A DNA stretch of 37,248 nucleotides from Elusimicrobiota bacterium (GCA_026388075.1 JAPLKN010000063.1:1-37248); one strand, 5' to 3'; counted from the first letter of the stretch, positions 1 through 8,268 are shown. A program made the numbers and translations. Notes: a model not told the origin generated them from the sequence alone.

Positions 1-4
1 TTAA

Positions 5-135
5 ATGAAGCTCCCCGCATCAGGATGCGGGGTATCAATGCGGAATTCTTCCGAAGCCACCCCGCACAGTTTTGTCTAAGACAAAACTAGACGTGGGGGT
101 TCTCCCCGCCTTCATCCCCGTAGCAAACTACGGGG
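5..135. repeat. Intergenic cluster of perfect hairpins upstream of gmk
   Basis: This gap has no credible gene and contains three perfect hairpins. The first (13-32) pairs CCCCGCATC with GATGCGGGG. The second (68-88) pairs AGTTTTGTCT with AGACAAAACT. The third (116-135) pairs CCCCGTAG with CTACGGGG around a CAAA loop. The octamer ATGAAGCT (5-12) next to the first hairpin is the reverse complement of AGCTTCAT, which directly follows a 20-nt hairpin at 1580-1587 and 10121-10128. This may therefore be the end of the same repeat family in reverse orientation. No T-run follows the stems, so they are not obvious terminators. Confidence 0.6.
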
Positions 136-154
136 CATTTGGCGAAGGAGAATA

Positions 155-181
155 ATGTTTGCAATTACTATTAATTTTTAA
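155..181 (+). other. Possible 8-codon leader ORF before gmk
   Basis: An AGGAG at 146-150 lies five bases before an ATG that opens a reading frame of eight codons (MFAITINF, stop TAA at 179-181), 12 bases before the gmk start. gmk itself has no Shine-Dalgarno sequence in front of its ATG, so a short translated leader could deliver ribosomes to it. Chance is an equally good explanation, because a frame this short cannot be judged by composition. Confidence 0.2.
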
Positions 182-193
182 TAAAATAAAAAG

Positions 194-790
194 ATGCAAA
201 AAAAAGGACTAATTATCGTATTGTCTGCCCCTTCAGGCGCCGGAAAAACTACTATCTGCAATCTTTTAATTAAAAAATCAAAAAACATTAAGGGTTCAGT
301 TTCTTACACCACACGGACACCGAGAAAAGGCGAAAAAAACGGGGTAGATTACTTTTTTGTAAATAAAAAAACATTCAAAAGGATGATTTTTAATAAAGAA
401 TTTATTGAATGGGCTCTTGTTCATGATAATTACTACGGAACACCGAAAAGATATCTTGAAAAAGCAATAAATTCAGGGAAAGATATTGCTCTGGATATAG
501 ATGTTCAAGGCGGGCTCAATATTAAAAAACTCTATCCCAATGCTGTGCTTGTCTTCATAATGACTCCAACTATGAAAGTTTTGGATAAACGAATAAAGAC
601 GCGCAAGAAAGATTCAGAAACAGAGATAAAGAAAAGGCTTGCCAATGCAAAAAAAGAACTGCATTGTATGAATAGATATGATTATCTTTTGATAAATGAC
701 AAACTTTCTCAGGCTCTCCGCAATTTGGAAAAGATAGTCTATTCGGAACATAATAGAATATCAAACATCGCGATACAGAAGTTTAATTAA
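194..790 (+). CDS. gmk: Guanylate kinase
   Basis: Converts GMP to GDP with ATP in the cytoplasm, an essential step in guanine nucleotide supply. The P-loop reads SAPSGAGKTT at residues 11-20. It is followed by the GMP-binding stretch SYTTRTPRKGEKNGVDYFF, which matches the family pattern S-TTR-PR-GE--G-DY-F. At 198 residues it has the normal length for a bacterial enzyme. It heads the gmk - omega - coaC series, the same order seen in Firmicutes. There is no clear ribosome-binding site directly before the ATG, but the P-loop position fits this start. Confidence 0.97.
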   Translation: MQKKGLIIVLSAPSGAGKTTICNLLIKKSKNIKGSVSYTTRTPRKGEKNGVDYFFVNKKTFKRMIFNKEFIEWALVHDNYYGTPKRYLEKAINSGKDIALDIDVQGGLNIKKLYPNAVLVFIMTPTMKVLDKRIKTRKKDSETEIKKRLANAKKELHCMNRYDYLLINDKLSQALRNLEKIVYSEHNRISNIAIQKFN

Positions 791-818
791 CAAAAATAAG
801 CAAGGAGGAATAAAGACT

Positions 819-1082
819 ATGAGCAGTATAAAAAAAACACCTAATCTACAGAATGACCGTTACAGAGTGTTTAAGATGGCAAAGGAATGGATGGGCAGTT
901 TTATACATTCAGATGAGGCAAAAAACCTTAACCGTTCTGAAATTGTTAGAAGAGTTTTGGAAGATATCCTTTTGGGAAAAATGACCGAAGAAGATATTGA
1001 AAAAGCAAAGAAAGAAAAAATAAGAAAAACTCCTGAAAATAAAAGCGAAGAAAAAAAACCTAATTATAAAAGTAGACAGTAG
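819..1082 (+). CDS. rpoZ: Divergent RNA polymerase omega subunit
   Basis: Probably the small omega subunit, which stabilises the beta' subunit of RNA polymerase. The 87-residue protein has the two halves expected of omega: an RYRVFKMAKEW helix, like the usual NRYELVLVAAKRA, and SEIVRRVLEDILLGKMTEEDIE, like the usual A--EI--GKI. Between them the usual conserved residues are replaced, so similarity alone is weak. Location between gmk and coaC, as in many bacteria, is the stronger evidence. The C-terminal 25 residues are rich in Lys and Glu and probably disordered. An AGGAGG at 803-808 fixes the ATG start. Alternatively it is an uncharacterised small protein. Confidence 0.6.
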   Translation: MSSIKKTPNLQNDRYRVFKMAKEWMGSFIHSDEAKNLNRSEIVRRVLEDILLGKMTEEDIEKAKKEKIRKTPENKSEEKKPNYKSRQ

Positions 1083-1090
1083 ACAGTAAA

Positions 1091-1406
1091 CCCCGTTAGA
1101 GACCTGCCTCGCTCGCCTCGCTGCGAAGCGGGCCGGCGGGCGGGCAATGGGAGCTTTGTCCCGTTAGAAATTATTGGCTGATACACCGATTTAGACAGGG
1201 GCTTAACTTTATATCTAAGCCAGCTAAGATTTCTAACGGGACAAGCGAATAAGGATGGAGTCATTACAACGCCATTTAACAGTATGATTTCAATTCCCCC
1301 TTCTTGCTTTCGCCCCTAGAAATCAGAAACGATTTCAGGGACTTTGGTCCCGGGAATGCTTTGCATTCCACGGGGCAAGAAAGCAGGGGGGCATTTTCTA
1401 ACGGGG
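1091..1406. repeat. Nested inverted repeats with a CCCGTTAGA core
   Basis: Part of a gap of more than 500 bases between rpoZ and coaC with no convincing gene. The core CCCGTTAGA occurs twice forward (from 1092 and 1160) and, as TCTAACGGG, twice reversed (1231-1240 and 1397-1405). The inner pair forms a perfect 16-bp stem, 1156-1171 with 1229-1244. It encloses a smaller hairpin, GGCTTA with TAAGCC. The outer pair is 1091-1100 with 1397-1406. Further short hairpins (GAAATC/GATTTC, GGAC/GTCC, GGAATGC/GCATTCC) follow between 1317 and 1375. GC content is clearly above that of the neighbouring genes. Confidence 0.7.
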
Positions 1407-1435
1407 TAAATAGGAAAAAAAGAGTAAAAATTTAT

Positions 1436-1587
1436 CCGCCTTCGCACCGTCCGCCAATGGCGGAGGCAGAGAAAACTCCTAACTTCTTTTAAGAGATGTT
1501 CGCCAATTGGCGAAGTCTCGCCTATGGCGGAAATGCGAAGAAGGACGAAACCAAAGATACTATGGTCGTAAGACCATAGAGCTTCAT
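1436..1587 (+). repeat. Dispersed hairpin repeat, copy 1 (uninterrupted)
   Basis: About 152 bp nearly identical to 9708-9816 joined to 10088-10128. In order it contains TCCGCC-AAT-GGCGGA (1450-1464), the perfect palindrome TTCGCCAATTGGCGAA (1499-1514), CGCC-TAT-GGCG, and a hairpin CTATGGTC-GTAA-GACCATAG (1560-1579) followed directly by AGCTTCAT. The stretch between the hairpins is also conserved, so this is a true repeat and not only shared palindromes. It contains no gene. I cannot name a known family. Confidence 0.8.
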
Positions 1588-1617
1588 TTTTAACAAGTGC
1601 TAATATTTGCAAATAAT

Positions 1618-2193
1618 ATGAAAAACATAAATTACAAAAATTCAGAAAACAAAAAACTTAATGGAAAAGAAATTTTATTAGGTATCTGCGGAGGTATTGC
1701 AGCTTACAAAGTGCCTTCCTTAATTAGAAAACTCAAATCGTTGGGGGCAAACATAACCTGTATTTTAACCGAAAATGGCGCAAAATTTGTTACACCTCTT
1801 ACCCTTCAAACTCTATCAAATAATCGTGTGTATGAAGATATGTTTGATAGAGATATTTGGGAAGTTGAACATGTTGCACTGGCAAAAAAGGCAGATATAA
1901 TAGTTGTTGTTCCTGCAACAGCAGACATTATTTCAAGACTTTCTTATGGCCGGGCAGAAGAATTATTATCGTGTGTTGTGCTGGCTTCTAAAGCTCCTAT
2001 TTTGATATGTCCTGCCATGAATGAAAATATGTGGAATCATTCTGCGACTCAGGAAAATATTGGCCGCTTAAAAAGGTTTGGTTACAATATTATTAATCCT
2101 GAAAAAGGAAAATTGGCTTGCGATGATGAAGGTATAGGCAGGCTGGCTGATCTTGAAAAAATAGTTTCTGAAATTTGCAATATTATCGGATAA
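1618..2193 (+). CDS. coaC: Phosphopantothenoylcysteine decarboxylase (stand-alone CoaC)
   Basis: FMN-dependent decarboxylation of 4'-phosphopantothenoylcysteine to 4'-phosphopantetheine, the third step from pantothenate to CoA. Visible motifs are LLGICGGIAAYK near the N-terminus, the active-site His in EVEHVAL, PATADI in place of PASANT, PAMNENMW, and the reductive Cys in KLACDDEGIGRL. It is only the CoaC half of the usual fused CoaBC; the CoaB half lies separately at 4358-4996. I prefer the ATG at 1618 because it sits closer to the conserved core. A GTG at 1597 in the same frame is possible. Neither has a clear ribosome-binding site. Confidence 0.93.
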   Translation: MKNINYKNSENKKLNGKEILLGICGGIAAYKVPSLIRKLKSLGANITCILTENGAKFVTPLTLQTLSNNRVYEDMFDRDIWEVEHVALAKKADIIVVVPATADIISRLSYGRAEELLSCVVLASKAPILICPAMNENMWNHSATQENIGRLKRFGYNIINPEKGKLACDDEGIGRLADLEKIVSEICNIIG

Positions 2194-2239
2194 TTTAAAA
2201 TTATTAAACACGAAAAATATCTTGTGTCTGGAGGGAAAA

Positions 2240-3301
2240 ATGGTTATGATAAATATTTTGAAAACGGCAGTCCAAAAAGGGGCTTCCGACGTTCATATGG
2301 TTATTGGGCGCCCTCCCATGGTTAGAATTAGAGGATCTGTTACTTCTTTAGATGATTTTCCTGTCTTGACTAAAGACTCTTCAAAAGACCTTATCTATTC
2401 CATTTTAACCGATTTTCAAAAATCTAAATTTGAAGAAAGCATGGAACTAGACTGTTCTTTTTCTTTGCAGGGAGTATCCCGATTTAGAGTAAATGTGCTT
2501 CAACAAAAGAATGGGGTTGAAGCCGTATTGAGAGTTATTTCATCCAGAATACCAACTCCTGAAGAAATTGATTTAAACCCGGTTATACTGCAGTTTGCCG
2601 AATTGCCTCGAGGTCTTGTACTAGTCACCGGTCCTACGGGTTCGGGGAAATCAACTACTCTTGCCTGTTTGATAAATATAATTAATCAGAAACGGCATGA
2701 ACATATACTTACAATTGAAGATCCGATAGAATATGTTTATGAAGGATTAAACTGTATCGTGAGGCAGAGAGAAGTGGGGGAACAGACAAAAAGTTTTCAT
2801 AGTGCTTTAAGAACGGCTCTCAGGCAGGATCCTGACATTGTTTTAATAGGAGAAATGCGTGACCTTGAAACAATCTCTGCGGCTTTAACTATAGCTGAAA
2901 CTGGCCATCTTGCATTTGCAACCTTGCATACGACAGATGCAGCCCAGACAGTGGACAGGATAATTGACGTGTTTCCGCCTCACCAGCAGCAGCAGGTAAG
3001 GGTTCAGCTTTCAACGACTTTAAAGGTCGTTGTGTCACAAACTCTTTTGCCCAAATCGGATGGTTTTGGCCGCGTGGCAGCCCGTGAAATTATGGTTGTT
3101 ACCCCAGCGATATCTAATCTTATACGAGAAGGAAAAACTCATCAGATTTATTCGGCTATAGAAACTGGCGGAAAGTTTGGCATGATAAGTTTAGACAGAG
3201 CATTATTAGAACTTGTAGAAGGAAATTTGATTTCAAAGGAAGATGCCATAGCAAAAGCTCAAAATCCGGAATATGTAAGAAGCGGCGGCCGGACGGCATA
3301 G
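2240..3301 (+). CDS. pilT: PilT/PilU-family type IV pilus retraction ATPase
   Basis: Hexameric motor ATPase that depolymerises type IV pili at the inner membrane for twitching or DNA uptake. The N-terminal domain begins ASDVHMVIGRPPMVRI. Walker A is GPTGSGKST around residues 131-139, Walker B is GEMRDLET, and the His box is TLHTTDAAQTVDRIIDVFP. The C-terminal PAISNLIREGK matches the AIRNLIRE retraction motif typical of PilT, not PilB. GGAGGG at 2230-2235 precedes ATGs at 2240 and 2246; either could be the start. No other pilus gene is in the window. It separates coaC from coaB. Confidence 0.93.
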   Translation: MVMINILKTAVQKGASDVHMVIGRPPMVRIRGSVTSLDDFPVLTKDSSKDLIYSILTDFQKSKFEESMELDCSFSLQGVSRFRVNVLQQKNGVEAVLRVISSRIPTPEEIDLNPVILQFAELPRGLVLVTGPTGSGKSTTLACLINIINQKRHEHILTIEDPIEYVYEGLNCIVRQREVGEQTKSFHSALRTALRQDPDIVLIGEMRDLETISAALTIAETGHLAFATLHTTDAAQTVDRIIDVFPPHQQQQVRVQLSTTLKVVVSQTLLPKSDGFGRVAAREIMVVTPAISNLIREGKTHQIYSAIETGGKFGMISLDRALLELVEGNLISKEDAIAKAQNPEYVRSGGRTA

Positions 3302-3398
3302 AAAGTATTAGAGTAAGACAGGTTGAGGTTAAGTAAAAAGCATTATTTTTTTATTCTTGACAGATTATTTCAATCCTAAATAAAAGCAAGGAAGAATA

Positions 3399-4327
3399 AT
3401 GAACAAACCATCTCTTTTAAAATCAGTTTTTATTTTTGAAGAAATTGAAGACAATTTGTTAAACGAGCTGTCAAAACAATTAAAAGAGGTTGCATTTAAA
3501 TCGGGAGATATTGTTTTTAAAGAAAACGATCGGGCTGATTCTTTTTTTATCGTAGATTCAGGACGGGTAACCATATCTAAACAGCTTGGAAAAGAAAAAG
3601 AAAAAATACTGATTGTTTTCACTCCGGGCAATGTTTTTGGAGAAATGGCATTTTTTTCTGATTCTCCAAGAACTGCTACTGCTAAGGCTAGTATGGATTC
3701 TAAGCTTTGGAAATAAAACGCGAAGATTTTATGCGTTTTGTTTCTGAACAGTCAAAAGCAGGCTTAAAAATTCTTTTCGGTCTTCTTAAGGTCGCGATGG
3801 AAAGACTTGAGCAGACTTCCAGAGAACTTACTACTATTTACCATACGGGAAACATTATTTCTTCAGGTAAAAGCTTGAATAAAATAGCTGAAGGAATAAG
3901 AGATGAAATACTTCTTGCGGTGCCTGAGGCAGATGGCGCGGCAATTTTTTTATATAATGAATTTAATCAAGAATATGACCCTGCTGCCGCTCCGAAAAAC
4001 GCCGGAATAATTGCTCCGGATAGCGCAATTATTAAAATTGTCAAACTAAATCCTTCGGGGGTAATCATTGAAAAATATGATGAACAAAATAAGGAAGAAT
4101 TTTTAAAAAAATGCAGATCGGTCCTTTTCGCTCCTATAATAAAAAATGAAAGCTTATTAGGCTTGATAATTTTATGGAATATAGAAAAAGAAAATGCTTT
4201 TAAAGACAGCCATGCGCTTTTGACAGCTTCTGTCGGCAGCCAATTTGCCGAAGCCATTGAAAACATAAAACATCAGCAGGAAGAAAAAGACAGGCAAAGG
4301 CTTAAAGAGAAAAAAGAATACTTTTAA
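3399..4327 (+). pseudogene. cNMP-binding/GAF protein, split by a one-base frameshift
   Basis: The first part (3399-3716) is a cyclic-nucleotide-binding-type beta roll ending GEMAFFSDSPRTATAKASMDSKLW, then a frame change and stop. In the -1 frame from 3707 the sequence continues EIKREDFMRFV, the normal end of such a domain, followed by an amphipathic helix and a GAF-like domain up to 4327. One missing base in the G run at 3709-3710 explains the break. The intact protein would have about 309 residues, with no DNA-binding domain seen. No classical slippery heptamer lies at the junction, so mutation or sequencing error is likelier than programmed frameshifting. Ligands are unknown. An AAGGAAGA precedes the ATG. 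Confidence 0.8.
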
Positions 4328-4357
4328 GCAAAAAATATAAATATAGTGTTTTGTTCT

Positions 4358-4996
4358 ATGAAACCAACATTTTTAATAACCTCAGGCCCTACCCGAGAAT
4401 TTATTGACCCGGTAAGATTTATCTCTAATTCCTCTTCAGGCAAGATGGGCGAAGCTATTGCAAGAGAAGCTGTTAAAAAAGCACAACAAGTTATAGTCAT
4501 TAGCGGCCCTTCGCAGGCAAGATTTTCTGCAAAAATAAAATGTATCCCGGTTGTATCGTCCCGGGAAATGTTTGAAAAAACAAAAAAATATTTTTCTAAA
4601 GCAGATATAATAATCGGTGCAGCCGCAGTTTCCGATTATAGGCCCAAAAACTATAAAAAACAAAAAATCAAAAAGAATAATAGTTTTTTAAATTTTAATC
4701 TAGTTAAAAATCCCGATATTTTAAGTTGTTTGGGAAAGATAAAGGGAAAAAAAGTTCTTGTTGGATTTGCTTTGGAAACTCATAATATTTTAAATTCTGC
4801 TAAGAAAAAGCTTAAAACAAAGAATCTGGACTTTATTGTCGCAAATTCGTTGAAATCTATTGGAAGCGACAAAACAACCGCGTGGCTAATAGATAAATGC
4901 GGAATAATGTATAAAGTAGAAAACAATAAAAATATATTGGCAAGAAGGATAATTGATGAATCAATCAGAATTTGGAAAAATAATAAAACTTGCTAA
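4358..4996 (+). CDS. coaB: Phosphopantothenate-cysteine ligase (stand-alone CoaB)
   Basis: Joins 4'-phosphopantothenate to cysteine, making the substrate of CoaC. Diagnostic segments are ITSGPTREFIDPVRFISNSS followed by SGKMG near the N-terminus, GAAAVSDYRP, and VGFALET. In most bacteria this is the C-terminal half of CoaBC. Here it is a separate 212-residue gene lying downstream of pilT and the cNMP/GAF gene. The ATG at 4358 places the conserved TSGPTR motif at residue 7, as expected; a GTG at 4346 is the alternative. Its 3' end overlaps the next gene by 41 bases. Confidence 0.92.
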   Translation: MKPTFLITSGPTREFIDPVRFISNSSSGKMGEAIAREAVKKAQQVIVISGPSQARFSAKIKCIPVVSSREMFEKTKKYFSKADIIIGAAAVSDYRPKNYKKQKIKKNNSFLNFNLVKNPDILSCLGKIKGKKVLVGFALETHNILNSAKKKLKTKNLDFIVANSLKSIGSDKTTAWLIDKCGIMYKVENNKNILARRIIDESIRIWKNNKTC

Positions 4997-5687
4997 AACA
5001 GCTATTGAAGAAGAACTTTGGGGGAACAAGGAAATATTAATGGAAAAGAAAGCCGTATCAATTCAAAATTCCTGCTCAAAGGAAGAAAAAAATAAAGGGG
5101 ATTCTTCTGATGTGTTAGATGCTTATAAAAGCGAAATTTCGGCGTGCAAAAAGTGTCATTTAGGCAAAACAAGAATAAAATTTGTTTTTGGGGAGGGTAA
5201 TCCTAACTCAAAACTAATGTTCATCGGTGAAGGCCCCGGATTTGATGAAGACCATCTCGGAAGGCCTTTTGTTGGAAGAGCCGGCCAGCTTTTAACCAAG
5301 ATTATAGAGTCAATGGGATTAAAAAGAGAAGATGTTTATATAGCAAACATAGTTAAATGTCACCCGATGAAAGATCCTAGCGATTCTGAAAAAAGAGGCA
5401 ACGACAGGGCCCCAACTCCTGAAGAAATAGCCGAATGCCTGCCTTATCTGCAAAAGCAGATAGAAATTATTAGCCCCAAAATAATATGCGCTCTTGGAAG
5501 CCACGCTTCAAAAACTTTATTGTCTACAGAAGAAACAATAGGAGTTCTTAGAGGAAAGTTCAGATATTATAACGGCACACTTTTAATGCCTACATATCAT
5601 CCCGCGGCGCTATTGAGGAATCCTTCGTTAAAAAAAGATGTCTGGGAAGATATGAAGTTAATTATGGCCGAGTTAAAAAAAGTTTAA
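4956..5687 (+). CDS. Uracil-DNA glycosylase, family 4 (iron-sulfur type)
   Basis: Removes uracil from DNA to start base-excision repair. The catalytic-pocket motif is GEGPGFDEDHLGRPFVGRAG, and the C-terminal motif is PTYHPAALLRNP. Four cysteines, C64, C67, C135 and C161, have the C-x2-C ... C ... C arrangement of the [4Fe-4S] family-4 enzymes. About 60 N-terminal residues precede the domain, longer than the minimal enzymes. The ATG at 4956 has AGAAGG just upstream; a TTG three bases earlier is also open. The overlap with coaB suggests translational coupling. Confidence 0.9.
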   Translation: MNQSEFGKIIKLAKTAIEEELWGNKEILMEKKAVSIQNSCSKEEKNKGDSSDVLDAYKSEISACKKCHLGKTRIKFVFGEGNPNSKLMFIGEGPGFDEDHLGRPFVGRAGQLLTKIIESMGLKREDVYIANIVKCHPMKDPSDSEKRGNDRAPTPEEIAECLPYLQKQIEIISPKIICALGSHASKTLLSTEETIGVLRGKFRYYNGTLLMPTYHPAALLRNPSLKKDVWEDMKLIMAELKKV

Positions 5688-5737
5688 AAAAAAATGATTT
5701 TGAAGTAGAAAAGTCTTTTTTAGTATCGGAATATGCA

Positions 5738-7723
5738 ATGTATGCTGAAGTAGCTCTTCCCTTGCCTTTAGATAAAACCTTCCATTATTCTGTTCCCGAA
5801 AATTTGAACGCTATCGTTAAACGCGGTATAAGAGTCAATGTCCCTTTTGGGAATAAAAAACTAATAGGATATGTAGTTTCTTTGCTTAAAGAATCCAATA
5901 TTTCAAAAATCAAAGATATCTCGTCAGTTGTTGATACAGAATCAGTATTGACTGACGAAATGTTTTATTTGGCCGAATGGATTGCCAAAAATTACATCTG
6001 TTCGCTTGGGGAAGCTTTTGCGGTTATAATGTCGCCGGCGCTAAGTTCTTCAAAAAGAAATTTGAAATCAATTGAAGAAAACATTAAAGAAAAACTTTTG
6101 CCTGTAAAAGTTTCTCATAAGCTCAGCGATTCTCAAAAAAGCGCGGTAACAGAAATAGTTAAATCCATAAACAAAAAGGAATTCAATACTTTTCTTTTAC
6201 ACGGGATAACTAGTTCCGGAAAAACTGAAGTCTATCTTTCAGCGATTGAAGAAATAATAAAACAGCAAAGATCCGCGATATTTCTGCTGCCCGAAATATC
6301 CTTAACCCCGCATTTTATTAGGCTTATACAGGACAGATTTCCTCAACAATTAGGAGTTTGGCACAGCGGTTTATCAAAAAGCGAAAAATACAGAACTTGG
6401 GAAAACGCGAAGAAAGGAAGAATAAAAATAATTTTAGGCCCAAGGTCGGCGATTTTTGCTCCTTTTGGAAATTTGGGGCTGATTATAATGGACGAGGAAC
6501 ATGAACCAACATACAAGCAGGAACAAAAACCTACATATCATGCAAGAGATGTTGCTTTAGAAAGAGCCAGGGCCAATAATGCGGTTTTAATTCTGGGGTC
6601 AGCCACACCGTCGCTTGAAACATACTTAGAAGCAAAAAACAAGAAATACCGGCTTCTTGAGCTTAAGGAAAGAATAGGCTCAGGGATTTTACCTCCAGTA
6701 GAAATAGTTGATTCAAAAAATCAATATAAAAGGTCAAAAATACTATCTGAGCCATTAATAGAAGCGCTTAACAAAACTCTTGCTCGAAGGGAGCAGGCAA
6801 TAATATTTTTGAACAGGCGGGGTTTTGCTCCCGGAGTAATGTGTCAAAATTGCGCACAGGTGTTAAAATGTCCAAATTGTTCAATATCTTTAGTTTATCA
6901 TTATGACGCGGAAAAACTGAAATGTCATTACTGCAATTATTCTTCTGTTTTTCCCAAAAAATGCCCTTCGTGCAACAGCAGCGAAATTTATGTTTTCGGA
7001 GTAGGCACACAAAAAGTAGAACAGGAACTCAAGAAGTTTTATCCTCAAGGGAAAATTATTCGGCTTGATCGTGATACCGCAGCGAAAAAAGGAGTCTACC
7101 AAAAGGTTTATGAGGATTTTAAAAAGGAGAATTTTGATATTCTTTTAGGCACTCAAATGATAGCGAAAGGATTTGATTTTCCGAGGGTTACCTTAGTCGG
7201 CGTTATTGATGCGGATACATCTTTGTATTTTCCTGATTTCCGTTCCGCTGAAAGGACATTCCAGCTTTTAACACAGGTGGCTGGCCGCTCAGGCAGGAGC
7301 TATCTGGGCGGAGAAGTTATTATACAAACAAGGCATCCTCAGCATTATGCGCTCCAGAACGCCAAAAACCATGACTTTATTTCTTTCTATGAAAAAGAAA
7401 TTGAATATAGAAAGGAGATGTACTATCCGCCGTTTTCCAGATTAGCCAATATAATTATCCGGTCCAAAAATGAGTTAAGACTAATAGAGTTCGCTGAAAA
7501 ATTTGCTGCTGAATTGAAACGCTTTAACGACAAAACAAATTTGTTCTCAATTTTGGGCCCGACACCCGCTTCAAGGACGAAACTTCACGGCATGTTCCGA
7601 TGGCAGATATTGTTAAAAGGCGAAAAAAGTGCTATTATTCAGGCAATTTTGGAAACAAAAAAAATTCAAGTTCCTTCAGGGATATTAGTTACAGCTGATA
7701 TTGATCCTTACGATATATTGTAA
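5738..7723 (+). CDS. priA: Primosomal protein N' (replication restart helicase PriA)
   Basis: Helicase that recognises stalled forks and reloads the replication machinery. The N-terminal 3'-end-binding domain (EVALPLPLDKTFHYSVP) leads into Walker A HGITSSGKT (residues 155-163), the DEEH box, and helicase motifs GSATPSLETY and QVAGRSGRS. Between the helicase lobes lie the paired zinc-binding modules: CQNC, CPNC, CHYC, CPSC. At 661 residues it is shorter than the 730 of E. coli but complete in domains. It is the next gene in the gmk - coaBC - priA - def - fmt order. Confidence 0.96.
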   Translation: MYAEVALPLPLDKTFHYSVPENLNAIVKRGIRVNVPFGNKKLIGYVVSLLKESNISKIKDISSVVDTESVLTDEMFYLAEWIAKNYICSLGEAFAVIMSPALSSSKRNLKSIEENIKEKLLPVKVSHKLSDSQKSAVTEIVKSINKKEFNTFLLHGITSSGKTEVYLSAIEEIIKQQRSAIFLLPEISLTPHFIRLIQDRFPQQLGVWHSGLSKSEKYRTWENAKKGRIKIILGPRSAIFAPFGNLGLIIMDEEHEPTYKQEQKPTYHARDVALERARANNAVLILGSATPSLETYLEAKNKKYRLLELKERIGSGILPPVEIVDSKNQYKRSKILSEPLIEALNKTLARREQAIIFLNRRGFAPGVMCQNCAQVLKCPNCSISLVYHYDAEKLKCHYCNYSSVFPKKCPSCNSSEIYVFGVGTQKVEQELKKFYPQGKIIRLDRDTAAKKGVYQKVYEDFKKENFDILLGTQMIAKGFDFPRVTLVGVIDADTSLYFPDFRSAERTFQLLTQVAGRSGRSYLGGEVIIQTRHPQHYALQNAKNHDFISFYEKEIEYRKEMYYPPFSRLANIIIRSKNELRLIEFAEKFAAELKRFNDKTNLFSILGPTPASRTKLHGMFRWQILLKGEKSAIIQAILETKKIQVPSGILVTADIDPYDIL

Positions 7724-7758
7724 GCAATAGATTATTTTAATAAAGGATGGCAGATAAA

Positions 7759-8268
7759 ATGTCAAAACTTAAAATTTACAAATACGGCGAGCCGATTTTA
7801 AGACAAAAATGTAAACCGGTGGAGCAGATTAATTCTCAGATAAAAAAACTTATTTCTGATATGTTTGAAACGATGTACAATGCGCCCGGGGTGGGCCTTG
7901 CTGCCCCTCAGGTAGGGGTTTCTTTAAACCTTTGTTTAATTGATCCCAATATTGATGGGAAAAAGCAGCCGATAGCGCTGATTAATCCTAAGATTGTTGA
8001 TAAAAAGGGGAAGATATTTGAAGAAGAAGGCTGCCTTTCTTTTCCCGGTATTCTTGCAAAGGTAAAAAGATTTGAAAACATAAAAGTTGAGGCGGTGAAT
8101 GAGAAAGGATTGCCGATAATAGTGCAGGGCACGGGTATCTTAAGCAGGATAATTCAGCATGAGATGGATCATTTGAATGGAAAACTATTCGTTGACTATT
8201 TATCCTTTTTCAAAAGAAAAAAAATTGAAAGTGAAATTAGGAAAAGAAAAAAGAGCGGAACATGGTAA
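7759..8268 (+). CDS. def: Peptide deformylase
   Basis: Metal-dependent removal of the formyl group from nascent protein N-termini at the ribosome. The three family motifs are present: GVGLAAPQVG, EEGCLSFPG (Cys metal ligand) and QHEMDHLNG (HExxH ligands and catalytic Glu). There is a basic C-terminal tail. The ATG at 7759 is about 11 bases from AGGA; an in-frame ATG at 7747 would add MADK. The stop overlaps the start of fmt by 7 bases, coupling the two halves of formyl-methionine metabolism. Confidence 0.96.
   Translation: MSKLKIYKYGEPILRQKCKPVEQINSQIKKLISDMFETMYNAPGVGLAAPQVGVSLNLCLIDPNIDGKKQPIALINPKIVDKKGKIFEEEGCLSFPGILAKVKRFENIKVEAVNEKGLPIIVQGTGILSRIIQHEMDHLNGKLFVDYLSFFKRKKIESEIRKRKKSGTW

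Noticed and set aside
1304-1492. Open frame of 62 codons on + and a longer one on - (1316-1612)
   Set aside because: They run through hairpin repeats, have repeat-like composition and no ribosome-binding site, and copy 2 of the repeat does not keep the frame.
3357-3362. TTGACA as a promoter -35 box before the cNMP/GAF gene
   Set aside because: No acceptable -10 hexamer lies 16-18 bases downstream.
3705-3716. Programmed -1 frameshift in the cNMP/GAF gene
   Set aside because: No X-XXY-YYZ slippery heptamer in the needed frame and no clear downstream pseudoknot; mutation or error is simpler.
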